A stretch of DNA of 64,000 nt, from contig NZ_CP136423.1 in NCBI RefSeq assembly GCF_034356035.1, forward strand, positions 434,001-498,000, in the 5' to 3' direction. The position numbers and the translations under genes were made by a program. The notes below the pieces were generated by a model. That model saw nothing but the letters and a program-made list of their open reading frames with translations, was not told the DNA's origin and did no database searches. This document shows positions 23,027 to 31,875 of the stretch, in pieces; position 1 is the stretch's first letter; each line of letters opens with the position of its first letter. The stretch is from Blautia hydrogenotrophica DSM 10507. Lineage in GTDB: Bacteria; Bacillota; Clostridia; Lachnospirales; Lachnospiraceae.

Positions 23027-24379
23027 ATGAAAACGGAATTAAATTCAAGGCAATTTTACCGGACAGTGGCTGTACTGGTACTGCCGATAGCGCTTCAGAA
23101 TCTGATCAACGTCGGAGTGACTTCCGCCGATGTCATTATGCTTGGGAGGGTCGGAGAAAACGCATTATCAGGTGTTTCCTTGGCCAATCAGGTATATTTC
23201 ATTTTGTCACTGATCTATTTTGGATTGACATCTGGGGCAGCAGTGTTGACAGCCCAGTATTGGGGAAAACAAGATGTGCGGACAATTGAGAGAATTTTGG
23301 GGATTTCTTTGAGAGTAGGAATATATGCGGGACTATTGTTTACGGTTGTGGCCTGGCTTTTTCCGGTACCCGTGATGAAAATTTTTACCAATGAGCCTAC
23401 AGTGATCGCCGAGGGAGTAAAATATCTTAAGATTGTTTCCTGCTCTTATGTGCTTTCAGGTATAACCTGTGTGTATCTGAGTATCATGAGAAGTGTAGAG
23501 AGGGTAATCGTCGCCACAGTGGTATATTTAATCTCACTGATCGTCAATGTTGTCATCAATGCGATTTTAATATTTGGCCTTTTAGGTGCGCCACAGCTCG
23601 GTAGCCAAGGAGCAGCAGTGGGTACTCTGGTAGCCAGATGTACGGAAATTCTTCTGGTTATAATCTATGCCAGAAAATTCAATGATACAGTCAAAGTTCG
23701 TTTTCGTGATCTGTTGGAGAGAAGTCCTCAGTTGATGAGCGATTTTAGAGTCTACGCGGTTCCTGTTTTGCTGAATGAATTGGCCTGGGGATTGGGAATG
23801 GCAATGATCTCAGCGATTGTGGGACATCTGGGCAGCGCCGCGGTGGCAGCGCATTCCGTGACGCAGGTTAGCCGGCAGCTAGCTATGGTTGTTGGGTTTG
23901 GAGTGGCAAGCGCCACGGCGATTCTCTGCGGAAAAGCGATTGGTGAACGCAAAGAGGAACTTGCGAAGGAATATGCCCGGAGACTCACCCGGCTATCCAT
24001 CGTCGTAGGAGTCTGCGGCTCTTGTGTAATTCTCGCAGTTCTGCCGCTGCTTCACAGAGTGATGAATCTGACGCCTCAGGCCAGGTCTTATTTGACGGTG
24101 ATGTTTTTCATTATGGCTTATTTTGTGATTTTCCAAACCTTGAACAGTACTTGGATTGTGGGAGTTTTTCGGTCTGGGGGAGATACGAGGTTCGGATTGA
24201 TTTTGGATTCGGCGGCTCTCTGGGGTGTTTCCATCTGTGTGGGAGCGTTTTCTGCCTTTGTGCTGAAGATTCCCATGCCTTGGGTGTATATGATTTTGTG
24301 TGCGGATGAAGTGATTAAGATGCCTTTTTCGTGGAAACGGTATCGTTCTTACCGCTGGCTGAAAAATATCACACGCTAA
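23027..24379 (+). CDS. MATE family multidrug/cation exporter
   Basis: A 450-residue inner-membrane transporter with about 12 helices in two MatE repeats. The N-terminal LPIALQNLINVGVTSADVIMLGRVG pattern (first helix and loop), the APQLGSQGAAVGTLVARC segment in the middle and the second-repeat GHLGSAAVAAHSVTQVSRQ are typical of Na+- or H+-coupled MATE exporters of the NorM/DinF type. The ATG is preceded by GGGGGAAAG. Single-gene unit with its own promoter. Substrate cannot be inferred. Confidence 0.92.
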   Translation: MKTELNSRQFYRTVAVLVLPIALQNLINVGVTSADVIMLGRVGENALSGVSLANQVYFILSLIYFGLTSGAAVLTAQYWGKQDVRTIERILGISLRVGIYAGLLFTVVAWLFPVPVMKIFTNEPTVIAEGVKYLKIVSCSYVLSGITCVYLSIMRSVERVIVATVVYLISLIVNVVINAILIFGLLGAPQLGSQGAAVGTLVARCTEILLVIIYARKFNDTVKVRFRDLLERSPQLMSDFRVYAVPVLLNELAWGLGMAMISAIVGHLGSAAVAAHSVTQVSRQLAMVVGFGVASATAILCGKAIGERKEELAKEYARRLTRLSIVVGVCGSCVILAVLPLLHRVMNLTPQARSYLTVMFFIMAYFVIFQTLNSTWIVGVFRSGGDTRFGLILDSAALWGVSICVGAFSAFVLKIPMPWVYMILCADEVIKMPFSWKRYRSYRWLKNITR

Positions 24380-24494
24380 ATTAGAGCTGTATTCATGCTA
24401 GAATACCCTGTGGAATAGTACTGTGCGAACGGCAGTCTCTCGGCTATAGCTTCTCGGCGACAAAAAGGGGCTTTTCTTTTTAGAATGAATATGC

Positions 24495-24552
24495 TATACT
24501 CTTTTCTACAAGATATTGTTAGGGGAGATTATGAAAAATCTATATATTGTGT
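24495..24552 (+). promoter_or_regulatory. nrdD promoter -10 with tandem NrdR boxes
   Basis: A TATACT -10 element at 24495-24500 is followed by two NrdR-box-like palindromes: 24506-24521 (core ACAAGATATTGT, 11 of 16 consensus positions) and 24537-24552 (AATCTATATATTGTGT, 14 of 16). Their centres are 31 bp apart, about three helical turns, the spacing known for NrdR operators. NrdR is the ATP/dATP-responsive repressor of ribonucleotide reductase genes; its gene is not in this window. Confidence 0.75.
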
Positions 24553-24567
24553 TTGAAAGGAGCAATT

Positions 24568-26703
24568 ATGATTTACATCATCAAGAAAGACGGAACCCGA
24601 GAAGAATTTAACGCTGAGAAAATAGTGACGGCTGTCAATAAATCCGCAGCCCGTATTCTCTATAAATTTTCTGAAGAAGAAAAAGAATTTATCTGTCGTT
24701 TTGCCACTGAGAAGGCGGAATCTCTGGGGAAAAAAGAAATTCCCATCCAGGATATGCATAACATTGTGGAGGGAGCGCTGGAAAGGGTGAATCCAGCGGT
24801 GGCAAAAAGCTACAGGGATTATAGAAATTATAAGTTGGATTTCATTCATATGATGGATGATGTGTATACGAAGAGCCAGGCAATTCGTTATATTGGGGAC
24901 AAAAGTAATGCGAATACGGACAGCGCGTTGGTGGCGACCAAGAGGAGTTTGATTTTTAATGAGTTGAACAAGGAACTCTACCGGAAATTCTTTATGAACC
25001 GCAACGAATTGCAGGCGTGTAAGGATGGATATATCTATATACACGATCAATCTGCGCGTCTGGATACCATGAACTGCTGTCTGTTTGATGTGGCTACTGT
25101 TCTGAAGGACGGGTTCGAGATGGGAAATGTCTGGTACAATGAGCCAAAGAGTTTGGATACGGCGTTTGACGTGATGGGGGACATCGTATTGAGTACTGCG
25201 GCTCAGCAGTACGGAGGCTTTACGGTTCCTGAAGTCGACAAAATTCTAGCTCCTTACGCCCAGAAGAGTTATGAGAAATATATTGAGGAGTATATGAAGT
25301 ATTCAGATCCTTCCTGGGAGGGAAGAGAAGAACGTGCAGTGGAGTACGCGCTGGACAAAGTGAAAAGAGAGTACGATCAAGGCTGGCAGGGAATTGAGTA
25401 TAAATTGAACACGGTTGGCTCTTCCCGCGGGGACTATCCGTTTGTGACAGTGACCCTTGGCTTAGGGACAGAGCCGTTTGAAAAGATGTGCTCGATTTCT
25501 TTGCTGAATGTGCATAAAGATGGTCAGGGCAAAAAAGGACATAAAAAACCGGTGCTGTTTCCAAAGATTGTATTTTTATATGATGAGAACATTCATGGGG
25601 AAGGAAAGTGCTGTGAGGATGTGTTTGAGGTGGGCTTAGAATGCTCTGCCAAGACGATGTATCCAGACTGGCTCTCTATGTCCGGAGACGGCTATATTGC
25701 CAGTATGTATAAAAAGTACAAAAAGGTAATCAGCCCTATGGGCTGTAGAGCGTTCTTGAGTCCTTGGTATGAGAGAGGTGGAATGAAGCCGGCAGACGAG
25801 AAAGATGTGCCGGTATTTGTGGGAAGATTTAATGTGGGAGCAGTTAGTCTGCATTTGCCGATGATTTTGGCCAAGGCCCGCTCGGAGAGCAGAGATTTCT
25901 ATGAAGTATTGGATTTCTATTTGGAAATGATACGAAATCTCCATATCAGAACCTATGAGTATTTGGGACAGATGAGAGCGTCCACGAATCCACTGGCATA
26001 TTGTGAAGGTGGTTTTTATGGAGGACATCTTCAGCCCCATGAGAAAATTGGGAAGATTTTAAAACCGATGACTGCTTCTTTTGGAATTACTGCTTTGAAT
26101 GAGCTTCAAGAACTTTACAATGGAAAATCTATCACAGAGGACGGCCAGTTTGCTCTGGAAGTGCTAAAATATATCAACGATAAGGTGAATCAGTACAAAG
26201 AGGAAGACGGCTATCTATATGCGATTTATGGGACACCGGCGGAGAGCCTCTGCGGTCTTCAGATTGAACAATTCCGTAAGATGTACGGTATTGTGGAAGG
26301 GGTTTCGGACCGTCCATATGTGAGCAACAGTTTCCACTGTCATGTGACAGAAGATATTACTCCCATCGAAAAGCAGGACCTGGAAGGGCGATTTTGGGAG
26401 CTGTGCAATGGTGGAAAGATTCAGTATGTGAGATACCCGGTGAGTTATAACAAAGAGGCGATTCGCACATTGATTCGGCGTGCTATGGCCTTGGGATATT
26501 ATGAGGGTGTGAACTTGTCTTTAGCCTACTGTGACGACTGCGGGCATGAGGAGTTGGATATGGATGTATGTCCAGTCTGCGGGTCCAGTAATCTGACCAA
26601 AATTGACCGGATGAACGGGTATCTGTCCTACAGCCGTGTGCATGGTGATACCCGCCTCAATGACGCGAAGATGGCGGAGATTGCCGAGAGAAAATCCATG
26701 TAG
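24568..26703 (+). CDS. nrdD: NrdD, anaerobic ribonucleoside-triphosphate reductase
   Basis: Reduces NTPs to dNTPs under anaerobiosis with a glycyl radical. The 711-residue product has an N-terminal ATP-cone (IKKDGTREEFNAEKIV), a large catalytic barrel with TMNCCLFD, a zinc site near the C-terminus formed by CDDC (655, 658) and CPVC (668, 671), and the glycyl radical loop with Gly684 in RMNGYLSYSR. ATG 24568 is chosen over an upstream in-frame start because AAAGGAG lies seven bases before it. The activase gene nrdG does not follow, so activation must come from a gene elsewhere. Two NrdR boxes overlap the promoter. Confidence 0.96.
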   Translation: MIYIIKKDGTREEFNAEKIVTAVNKSAARILYKFSEEEKEFICRFATEKAESLGKKEIPIQDMHNIVEGALERVNPAVAKSYRDYRNYKLDFIHMMDDVYTKSQAIRYIGDKSNANTDSALVATKRSLIFNELNKELYRKFFMNRNELQACKDGYIYIHDQSARLDTMNCCLFDVATVLKDGFEMGNVWYNEPKSLDTAFDVMGDIVLSTAAQQYGGFTVPEVDKILAPYAQKSYEKYIEEYMKYSDPSWEGREERAVEYALDKVKREYDQGWQGIEYKLNTVGSSRGDYPFVTVTLGLGTEPFEKMCSISLLNVHKDGQGKKGHKKPVLFPKIVFLYDENIHGEGKCCEDVFEVGLECSAKTMYPDWLSMSGDGYIASMYKKYKKVISPMGCRAFLSPWYERGGMKPADEKDVPVFVGRFNVGAVSLHLPMILAKARSESRDFYEVLDFYLEMIRNLHIRTYEYLGQMRASTNPLAYCEGGFYGGHLQPHEKIGKILKPMTASFGITALNELQELYNGKSITEDGQFALEVLKYINDKVNQYKEEDGYLYAIYGTPAESLCGLQIEQFRKMYGIVEGVSDRPYVSNSFHCHVTEDITPIEKQDLEGRFWELCNGGKIQYVRYPVSYNKEAIRTLIRRAMALGYYEGVNLSLAYCDDCGHEELDMDVCPVCGSSNLTKIDRMNGYLSYSRVHGDTRLNDAKMAEIAERKSM

Positions 26704-26709
26704 GAGATT

Positions 26710-26752
26710 TAGGAAAGAACTTGTCACGCTAATGCGTGAAAGTTCTTTCCTA
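26710..26752 (+). repeat. Family A first-hairpin module, solo copy (A4)
   Basis: TAGGAAAGAACTTGTCACGC pairs with the GCGTGAAAGTTCTTTCCTA stretch that follows, with CACGC/GCGTG as the inner stem. It is the first hairpin of the family A repeat standing alone behind nrdD and may serve as its 3' structure. Confidence 0.7.
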
Positions 26753-26780
26753 TAACAGAAATCTTCCGTAGGATTCTTTT

Positions 26781-27860
26781 TTACTTTTTGTATTTTATAT
26801 AGTTGCAAACTAGCATGGCAAGCTTAAAGGTTAAAGCATCTTCAAAAGTTCGGATGTCCAGTCCGAACTTTTTTTCTAATTTCTCAAAACGGTAGACCAG
26901 AGTGTTTCGATGGACATAGAGTTTCCTGGAGGTCTCTGACAGATTCAGATTGTTTTCAAAAAAAGTCTTAATTGTGATCAGAGATTCTTCGTCCAGGGAA
27001 TCCAGAGTCTCTTTCTTAAAGATCTCATCTATAAACATTTCGCAGACAGATACCGGAAGTTGGTAGATCAGCCGTCCAATACCTAGCTGGCTATAACCGA
27101 AAGTATTTTTATCGCTGTAGAATATTTTTCCTACTTCAAGGGCTGTCATAGCTTCCTTATAGGCGCTGGGGAGGCTGACCAATTCATCTACAGGGTTGCT
27201 GTATGAGACCCAGGCCTTCGTCATGGCCTCCATATTGAGCATATCTACGAGCATCCTGGCAGTGTCACGGAGTGTCTTTTGGCTGTCTGTGGACTGGAGT
27301 TCACGAACTAAGACTACGTTTTGATCGTTTAAAGTGGTGATGAAATCCTTTGTTCTGGCTGAGAAAATGTTTTTCACCATTGTAATGACGTCTTCTCCGT
27401 GGGCCTGCTTCGTCTCGATGATAAAGACTGCGCGCCGGCAGCTAGTAGAAATATGAAGCTTTTTGGCGCGGTTGAAAATATCCATTGGTGCGTAATTTTC
27501 TAGAAGAAGGTTTTGCATGAAGACATTTTTATCAGTCTTTTCCCTGGAAGCTTCCAGAAGAGTGGCGATTTGACACACGGCCAATTCGCCGATGGTGTGT
27601 GCGGATGGACCCTCTCCCCATACGACCAATATGTAGTTTAAAGTATCTGAGAGCAGGATTTTATAGAGATGCGACGAGGTATTGGCGAGGCTGACAACGG
27701 AGTCGTTCTTTAAGAATTCCTGAATTTTTTTTGAGGAGGGCAGACGGCGGCTGGCAGTGGTCAGATATATTTTCTCGTCTGTGGTCAGAAGACAAAAATC
27801 TAAATGGCTGATTTCCTTCCATTCTTCTAAAGTTTTCTGCAAGGTCTGATATAAGCTCAC
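26781..27860 (-). CDS. PucR/CdaR-type transcriptional regulator
   Basis: A 359-residue regulator with the characteristic C-terminal PucR helix-turn-helix (HTH_30): NLNLSETSRKLYVHRNTL near residues 315-332, followed by a helix ending FKLAMLV. The middle region resembles the GGDEF-like domain of the PucR/sugar-diacid-regulator family. Regulators of this kind respond to purines, sugar diacids or amino acids. It lies downstream of the MsmK-type ATPase gene on the same strand but a terminator and an own promoter separate them. The target genes are unknown. Confidence 0.88.
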   Translation of the reverse strand: MSLYQTLQKTLEEWKEISHLDFCLLTTDEKIYLTTASRRLPSSKKIQEFLKNDSVVSLANTSSHLYKILLSDTLNYILVVWGEGPSAHTIGELAVCQIATLLEASREKTDKNVFMQNLLLENYAPMDIFNRAKKLHISTSCRRAVFIIETKQAHGEDVITMVKNIFSARTKDFITTLNDQNVVLVRELQSTDSQKTLRDTARMLVDMLNMEAMTKAWVSYSNPVDELVSLPSAYKEAMTALEVGKIFYSDKNTFGYSQLGIGRLIYQLPVSVCEMFIDEIFKKETLDSLDEESLITIKTFFENNLNLSETSRKLYVHRNTLVYRFEKLEKKFGLDIRTFEDALTFKLAMLVCNYIKYKK

Positions 27861-27907
27861 GAAGTTACGTCCTTTCTGTGATTTGTGTTTACATGGGGTA
27901 TCTTGTC

Positions 27908-27943
27908 ATTATACCATGATTGACCCCTCTGTTGGCAAGGGGA
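27908..27943 (-). promoter_or_regulatory. Extended -10 promoter of the PucR-type gene
   Basis: On the minus strand TGGTATAAT (TATAAT at 27913-27908) is an extended -10 element; TTGCCA at 27938-27933 lies 19 bases upstream. A CCCCT/AGGGG dyad overlaps the -35 region and could be an operator. Confidence 0.5.
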
Positions 27944-27982
27944 CTATTGGAATAAGGGGGAAAGCTTACTCCAAAGAACAGA

Positions 27983-28019
27983 AAAAAGAGGACCGCCGCA
28001 AAAGCGGAAGCCCTCTTAT
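27983..28019 (-). terminator. Intrinsic terminator after the MsmK/UgpC-type gene
   Basis: Read on the minus strand, AAGAGGG...CCGC pairs imperfectly with GCGG...CCTCTT around a TTTT loop and is followed by a T-tract (the run of A at 27981-27986 on the plus strand). Confidence 0.65.
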
Positions 28020-28039
28020 TATACAGCACAAGAGTTTTA

Positions 28040-29152
28040 TTAGTTGGTGATAGTCTGCTCAGTCTCTTTGTCGAAGAAGTGAGCTTTCTCCATATCAAAT
28101 GCAAATTTGACAGGATCACCGGTCTTGGCGGTAGTACGCGGATCTACACGGGCGGTAACCTGTGTGTCAGCGATGTCGAAATACAGGAATACTTCTGCAC
28201 CGAGAAGCTCGTATACTTTTACGGTGGATTCCATGACTGTACTTGGGGAAGAAGCCAGGAACATCTCAGAATCATGGATATCCTCTGGACGGATTCCCAG
28301 AGTTACAGTCTTTCCAATGTAGCCCTGATCTTTTAAAATAGTGGCTTTTGCCACGGGAACGGTAATATCGTATCCTCCGACAGTGGCGATGACATCGTTT
28401 CCTTTCTGGGAAATAGTGGCATCCAGGAAGTTCATCTGCGGGGAACCCATGAAACCAGCAACGAACAAGTTACCAGGCTTCTGATACAGATTCTGAGGTG
28501 TATCTACCTGCTGAACTACACCGTCCTTCATCACGACGATTCTGGTACCGAGGGTCATAGCCTCTGTCTGGTCATGGGTTACGTAAATAATGGTAGTTCC
28601 CAGTCTCTGATGAAGTTTGGAGATCTCGATACGCATCTGAACACGCAGTTTTGCATCCAGGTTGGACAAAGGCTCGTCCATCAGGAATACTTTTGGCTCA
28701 CGTACGATTGCGCGTCCCATGGCAACACGCTGTCTTTGACCTCCGGATAGAGCTTTTGGTTTACGGTCAAGCAGTTTCTCCAAATCCAGAATCTTTGCGG
28801 CTTCACGGACCATTTTGTCAATCTGATCTTTTGGAACTTTTCTCAATTTCAGTCCAAACGCCATATTATCATATACTGTCATATGAGGATACAACGCGTA
28901 GTTCTGGAATACCATCGCGATGTCTCTGTCTTTGGGCTCTACATCGTTTACTACTTTATCACCGATTTTCAAGGTACCGCTAGTGATGTCTTCCAGGCCG
29001 GCGATCATACGAAGAGTTGTAGATTTACCGCAGCCAGACGGACCAACGAAAATGATAAATTCTTTGTCTTTGATTTCCAGATTAAAATCCTTTACAGCTT
29101 CAAAGCCGTTGGGATAGGTTTTGTTGATGTGAGATAAAGATAAACTTGCCAT
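28040..29152 (-). CDS. MsmK/UgpC-type sugar ABC transporter ATPase
   Basis: A 370-residue ATPase of CUT1-family carbohydrate importers. Walker A GPSGCGKST, signature LSGGQRQRVAMGRA and Walker B VFLMDEPLSNLD are present in the first 240 residues; the C-terminal about 120 residues form the OB-fold regulatory domain typical of MalK/UgpC/MsmK (LGIRPEDIH). No permease or binding-protein gene is adjacent, so it probably serves several importers encoded elsewhere, as MsmK does in other Firmicutes. The ATG at 29152 has GGAGG eight bases upstream; a TTG five codons earlier overlaps that site and is rejected. Confidence 0.93.
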   Translation of the reverse strand: MASLSLSHINKTYPNGFEAVKDFNLEIKDKEFIIFVGPSGCGKSTTLRMIAGLEDITSGTLKIGDKVVNDVEPKDRDIAMVFQNYALYPHMTVYDNMAFGLKLRKVPKDQIDKMVREAAKILDLEKLLDRKPKALSGGQRQRVAMGRAIVREPKVFLMDEPLSNLDAKLRVQMRIEISKLHQRLGTTIIYVTHDQTEAMTLGTRIVVMKDGVVQQVDTPQNLYQKPGNLFVAGFMGSPQMNFLDATISQKGNDVIATVGGYDITVPVAKATILKDQGYIGKTVTLGIRPEDIHDSEMFLASSPSTVMESTVKVYELLGAEVFLYFDIADTQVTARVDPRTTAKTGDPVKFAFDMEKAHFFDKETEQTITN

Positions 29153-29301
29153 TTTATATTCCTCCAATAAAATTCTTTTTGTTACCTGTCTTTCATATCT
29201 GTAACCAGTATATAAGAGAGTGGCTTTGGAATCTAGATTCGAAACTTACAAAGATTTTTGAGGTTTCTGGTCAGTTTGACGAAAAACACCTGGACTTTAT
29301 C

Positions 29302-29331
29302 TTTACGGTATCTGCTCTGGGATGGTATAAT
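29302..29331 (+). promoter_or_regulatory. Extended -10 promoter of the PRTase-like gene
   Basis: TGG precedes a perfect TATAAT at 29326-29331; TTTACG at 29302-29307 lies 18 bases upstream. Confidence 0.55.
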
Positions 29332-29370
29332 GATTGCAGCAATTGATGTAGATGTATGGGAGGTTTTTCT

Positions 29371-30012
29371 ATGAGAGAAAAAATGACAAAAATTTACGCT
29401 AAAGGAAATAAGAATATTATCTTACGGGTGACTCCGGGACATTTTGTGACTCCACAGTCTCATATCACGCATTATCTGGACATGACAACTATGCGTTCAC
29501 GTGTCTCTGAGGCTCAGGCTGTAGCGAAGGAACTAGCCAATAAGTATCAGGTATCTACGCCGGTAGACACCATTGTATGTATGGATAGTCTTGAAGTGAT
29601 AGGGGCTTTTTTGGCAGAGGAATTGACAAAGGCAGGGGTTCATTCTATGAATGCACATCAGACAATCTATGTAACCTCACCAGAATTTAACAGTCAGGGA
29701 CAGATACTGTTTCGTGACAATATTCAGCCGATGATTAAGGGGAAAAACTGTATTATTTTGATGAGTTCTGTCACGACTGGAAAGACACTGCAAAGCGGAA
29801 TAGAGAGTATTCTCTACTATGGGGGCGTTATTCGAGGTGTGTCTGCTATTTTCAGCGCAGTGAGCAAGGTAGCTGGTGTGGACGTAGATTCTATTTTCAG
29901 ACAAAAAGATATACCGGATTACTGTACCTATAAGAGTCGTGAGTGCAAGTTGTGCAAAAATCTGGTAAAGATAGATGCCTTGGTGAATAGTTTTGGCTAC
30001 ACCAAAATCTGA
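29371..30012 (+). CDS. PyrE-like phosphoribosyltransferase-fold protein with altered PRPP loop
   Basis: A 213-residue protein whose layout matches type I phosphoribosyltransferases of the orotate-PRTase-like group: residues about 55-90 with DTIVCMDSLEVIGAFLAEEL and a PRPP-loop position reading IILMSSVTTGKTLQSG. The two acidic residues normally found there (DD) are replaced by SS, so catalysis with PRPP is doubtful; a regulatory or ligand-binding role is possible. The C-terminus has a cysteine cluster (YCTYKSRECKLC) that could bind a metal. ATG 29371 has GGAGG eight bases upstream; the ATG at 29356 overlaps that site. Single-gene unit. Confidence 0.7.
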   Translation: MREKMTKIYAKGNKNIILRVTPGHFVTPQSHITHYLDMTTMRSRVSEAQAVAKELANKYQVSTPVDTIVCMDSLEVIGAFLAEELTKAGVHSMNAHQTIYVTSPEFNSQGQILFRDNIQPMIKGKNCIILMSSVTTGKTLQSGIESILYYGGVIRGVSAIFSAVSKVAGVDVDSIFRQKDIPDYCTYKSRECKLCKNLVKIDALVNSFGYTKI

Positions 30013-30016
30013 ATAT

Positions 30017-31135
30017 CTATTCAGAATTCAGAAAGGACAAGTCTAGCTTAATGACACGATCCATAACCGTGGGAACGTAAGCCTGATAGCTGTAGGCGGC
30101 TGACTCAAACAAAAGATATAAAGTGTCTCCGTCTACATAGATTTGTTCCAGTTGGCAAGGAAAGAGGTAATTATATTCGGCTTGGTGATCTCTCAGGGAC
30201 TCTGCCAGGAGATGGTTAAATACCCGGAGACTTGACGGGAATACTCCGTAGGACTGGGAGATCAGAAGTTGGTCGCCGTAAAAGGCGATTCCCTGTGCCT
30301 TTCCTGAGATCATAGTAATATCTTCAGCTACGGGAACTTTCATATTTAGGCCCCATTCTCGGTCTAGCTGTTCCACGAGTCCGCCGTCTTCTCCGATGGC
30401 AAATTTTTCAATGACGCTGTCTGCGTCCGTAGTAAAAAATCCCACATAGAGAGCTTTATCGTAATAAGTCAGAAAAGAATCCCGGGTGATGCCGTAGAGA
30501 AAATATTTTTGCGTGTACTTAAGAGGGGATTTTGTCTCCTCAAAGGAGTAGGCTTCTAATTCTTTCAAAGAATAATAGTTGGCCTGGGCGACACCACGTT
30601 CTCTTCCAGCTACCCATAGGTTATGGTGAATAGGGTCATAGGCTAGGCCGCCTGCATGTGTTCTACCGGGAAGGACAATTTCTTTTAGAAATCGGTGGCT
30701 GTTCTTGTCCAGCATATAGAGGACGGAATTGTGTTCGCCAGTGTGACAGTACGCGCTGATAAAGAGATAGTCTTCTGTTACGGCGAGTCCCTGGGGAGTC
30801 ATGGAAGTACAGAGAGCAGCTTGACCGGTCTGGCCAAAGTCAAGGGTGCGGGTGGCTTTCAGGCCAGGAATAATATAGGTGTCCCAATTTAAGTGATCGG
30901 TATTGTCTGAAAAAGCATACTCTTCAATGATCGGATTTTGACAGGCAATATCGGAGAACTGCTTCAGGGTATAAAGCGCTGCGTCAGTATTCGTATAGAC
31001 CGCATCGGTTTTCGGCTCAGTTTTGCCGCGGTACAGGACAGTATAAGATACAAATATCCCTGAGGATACAAGGACAAATAGCAGATAATATGAAATTACT
31101 CGGAAGAATAGCTTCTTTTTTGACGTTTTTTTCAT
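30017..31135 (-). CDS. Membrane-anchored extracytoplasmic beta-propeller-like protein
   Basis: A 372-residue protein with a basic N-terminus and one transmembrane helix (about residues 12-31), then a large exported domain. The exported part has repeated strand patterns such as PQGLAVTEDYLFISAY, HAGGLAYDPIHHNLWVAG and AQGIAFYGDQLLISQS that suggest a YncE/NHL-like beta-propeller. I recognise no enzyme motif and no named family. It faces the preceding gene tail-to-tail with 4 bases between stops and no obvious terminator of its own. Function unknown. Confidence 0.6.
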   Translation of the reverse strand: MKKTSKKKLFFRVISYYLLFVLVSSGIFVSYTVLYRGKTEPKTDAVYTNTDAALYTLKQFSDIACQNPIIEEYAFSDNTDHLNWDTYIIPGLKATRTLDFGQTGQAALCTSMTPQGLAVTEDYLFISAYCHTGEHNSVLYMLDKNSHRFLKEIVLPGRTHAGGLAYDPIHHNLWVAGRERGVAQANYYSLKELEAYSFEETKSPLKYTQKYFLYGITRDSFLTYYDKALYVGFFTTDADSVIEKFAIGEDGGLVEQLDREWGLNMKVPVAEDITMISGKAQGIAFYGDQLLISQSYGVFPSSLRVFNHLLAESLRDHQAEYNYLFPCQLEQIYVDGDTLYLLFESAAYSYQAYVPTVMDRVIKLDLSFLNSE

Positions 31136-31275
31136 GGATACCTCAGAGCAGTTTTGACAAATTTGCTATTATCATACTATATTTCATAGTCCGTGTACAA
31201 GTACAGAGGGAAACTAATTGGAAGTCTGAACTGTAATATTGTTGCAGTTTAGGTCTCCAATATCTCACAAAGCAC

Positions 31276-31317
31276 GTTACTGCTCACGACCCGCAAATGA
31301 GTGAACAGTAACGTAAT
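31276..31317 (+). other. Strong hairpin in intergenic region
   Basis: ACGTTACTGCTCAC (31276-31289) pairs with GTGAACAGTAACGT (about 31302-31316) with one wobble. It lacks a T-tract. ACTGCTCACGA also occurs at 6592-6602 behind uvrA, so it may be a minor repeat type. Confidence 0.5.
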
Positions 31318-31389
31318 ATTAAGATCATTCCTGTATATTTTTGCCGGAAATGAGAAAAGCTATTACTATGATTTTTGAGAGGAGTGTGT

Positions 31390-31821
31390 ATGATGAACGG
31401 CAATGCAGAGCTTTTAAATTTCATTTATCAAAATTCTCAGATGGGAACAGAAACGGTGCCTCGGCTTTTGGAATTAGTGAAAAACGAGAAAATGAGGGCT
31501 CATCTACAGAATCAATTGAAGGGTTATGAGGACTTTCAGAAAAAGGCTCGAAGTCTTCTTCAGAAGCATGGATGTGAAGAAAAAGAGTTGAGCGGTATGG
31601 AAAAGATGAAGACTTACCTGATGATGAATGTACAGACAATGATGGACAAAAGTGATTCTCATATTGCTCAAATGATGATTCAAGGTTCCACGATGGGAAT
31701 CACAGACGCAGTAAAAAAACTTCACGATTATTCAGATGCAGAGAAAGAGATTCAGACTCTAATGAAAGATTTACAGGAATTTGAAGAAAAAAGTATTGAA
31801 AAATTAAAGGAATTTTTATAG
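31390..31821 (+). CDS. Small all-helical protein, possibly ferritin-like (DUF2383-like)
   Basis: A 143-residue protein predicted almost entirely alpha-helical, with four long helices: ELLNFIYQNSQMGTE, RLLELVKNEKMRAHLQNQ, a methionine-rich third helix (TYLMMNVQTMMDKSDSH, QMMIQGSTMG) and a C-terminal charged helix. The size and helix pattern recall ferritin-like four-helix domains such as DUF2383, but a clear di-iron ExxH pair is not seen. The ATG at 31390 (or the adjacent ATG at 31393) has GAGAGGAG six bases upstream. It is followed at once by a terminator. Function not known. Confidence 0.6.
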   Translation: MMNGNAELLNFIYQNSQMGTETVPRLLELVKNEKMRAHLQNQLKGYEDFQKKARSLLQKHGCEEKELSGMEKMKTYLMMNVQTMMDKSDSHIAQMMIQGSTMGITDAVKKLHDYSDAEKEIQTLMKDLQEFEEKSIEKLKEFL

Positions 31822-31825
31822 GACG

Positions 31826-31866
31826 GAGGGGCTTTATATGCAGATTGTGTATAGCCCCTCTTTTTA
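31826..31866 (+). terminator. Intrinsic terminator
   Basis: GAGGGGCT (31827-31834) pairs with AGCCCCTC (31853-31860) and is followed by TTTTT. Confidence 0.8.
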
Positions 31867-31875
31867 AAACATCAG

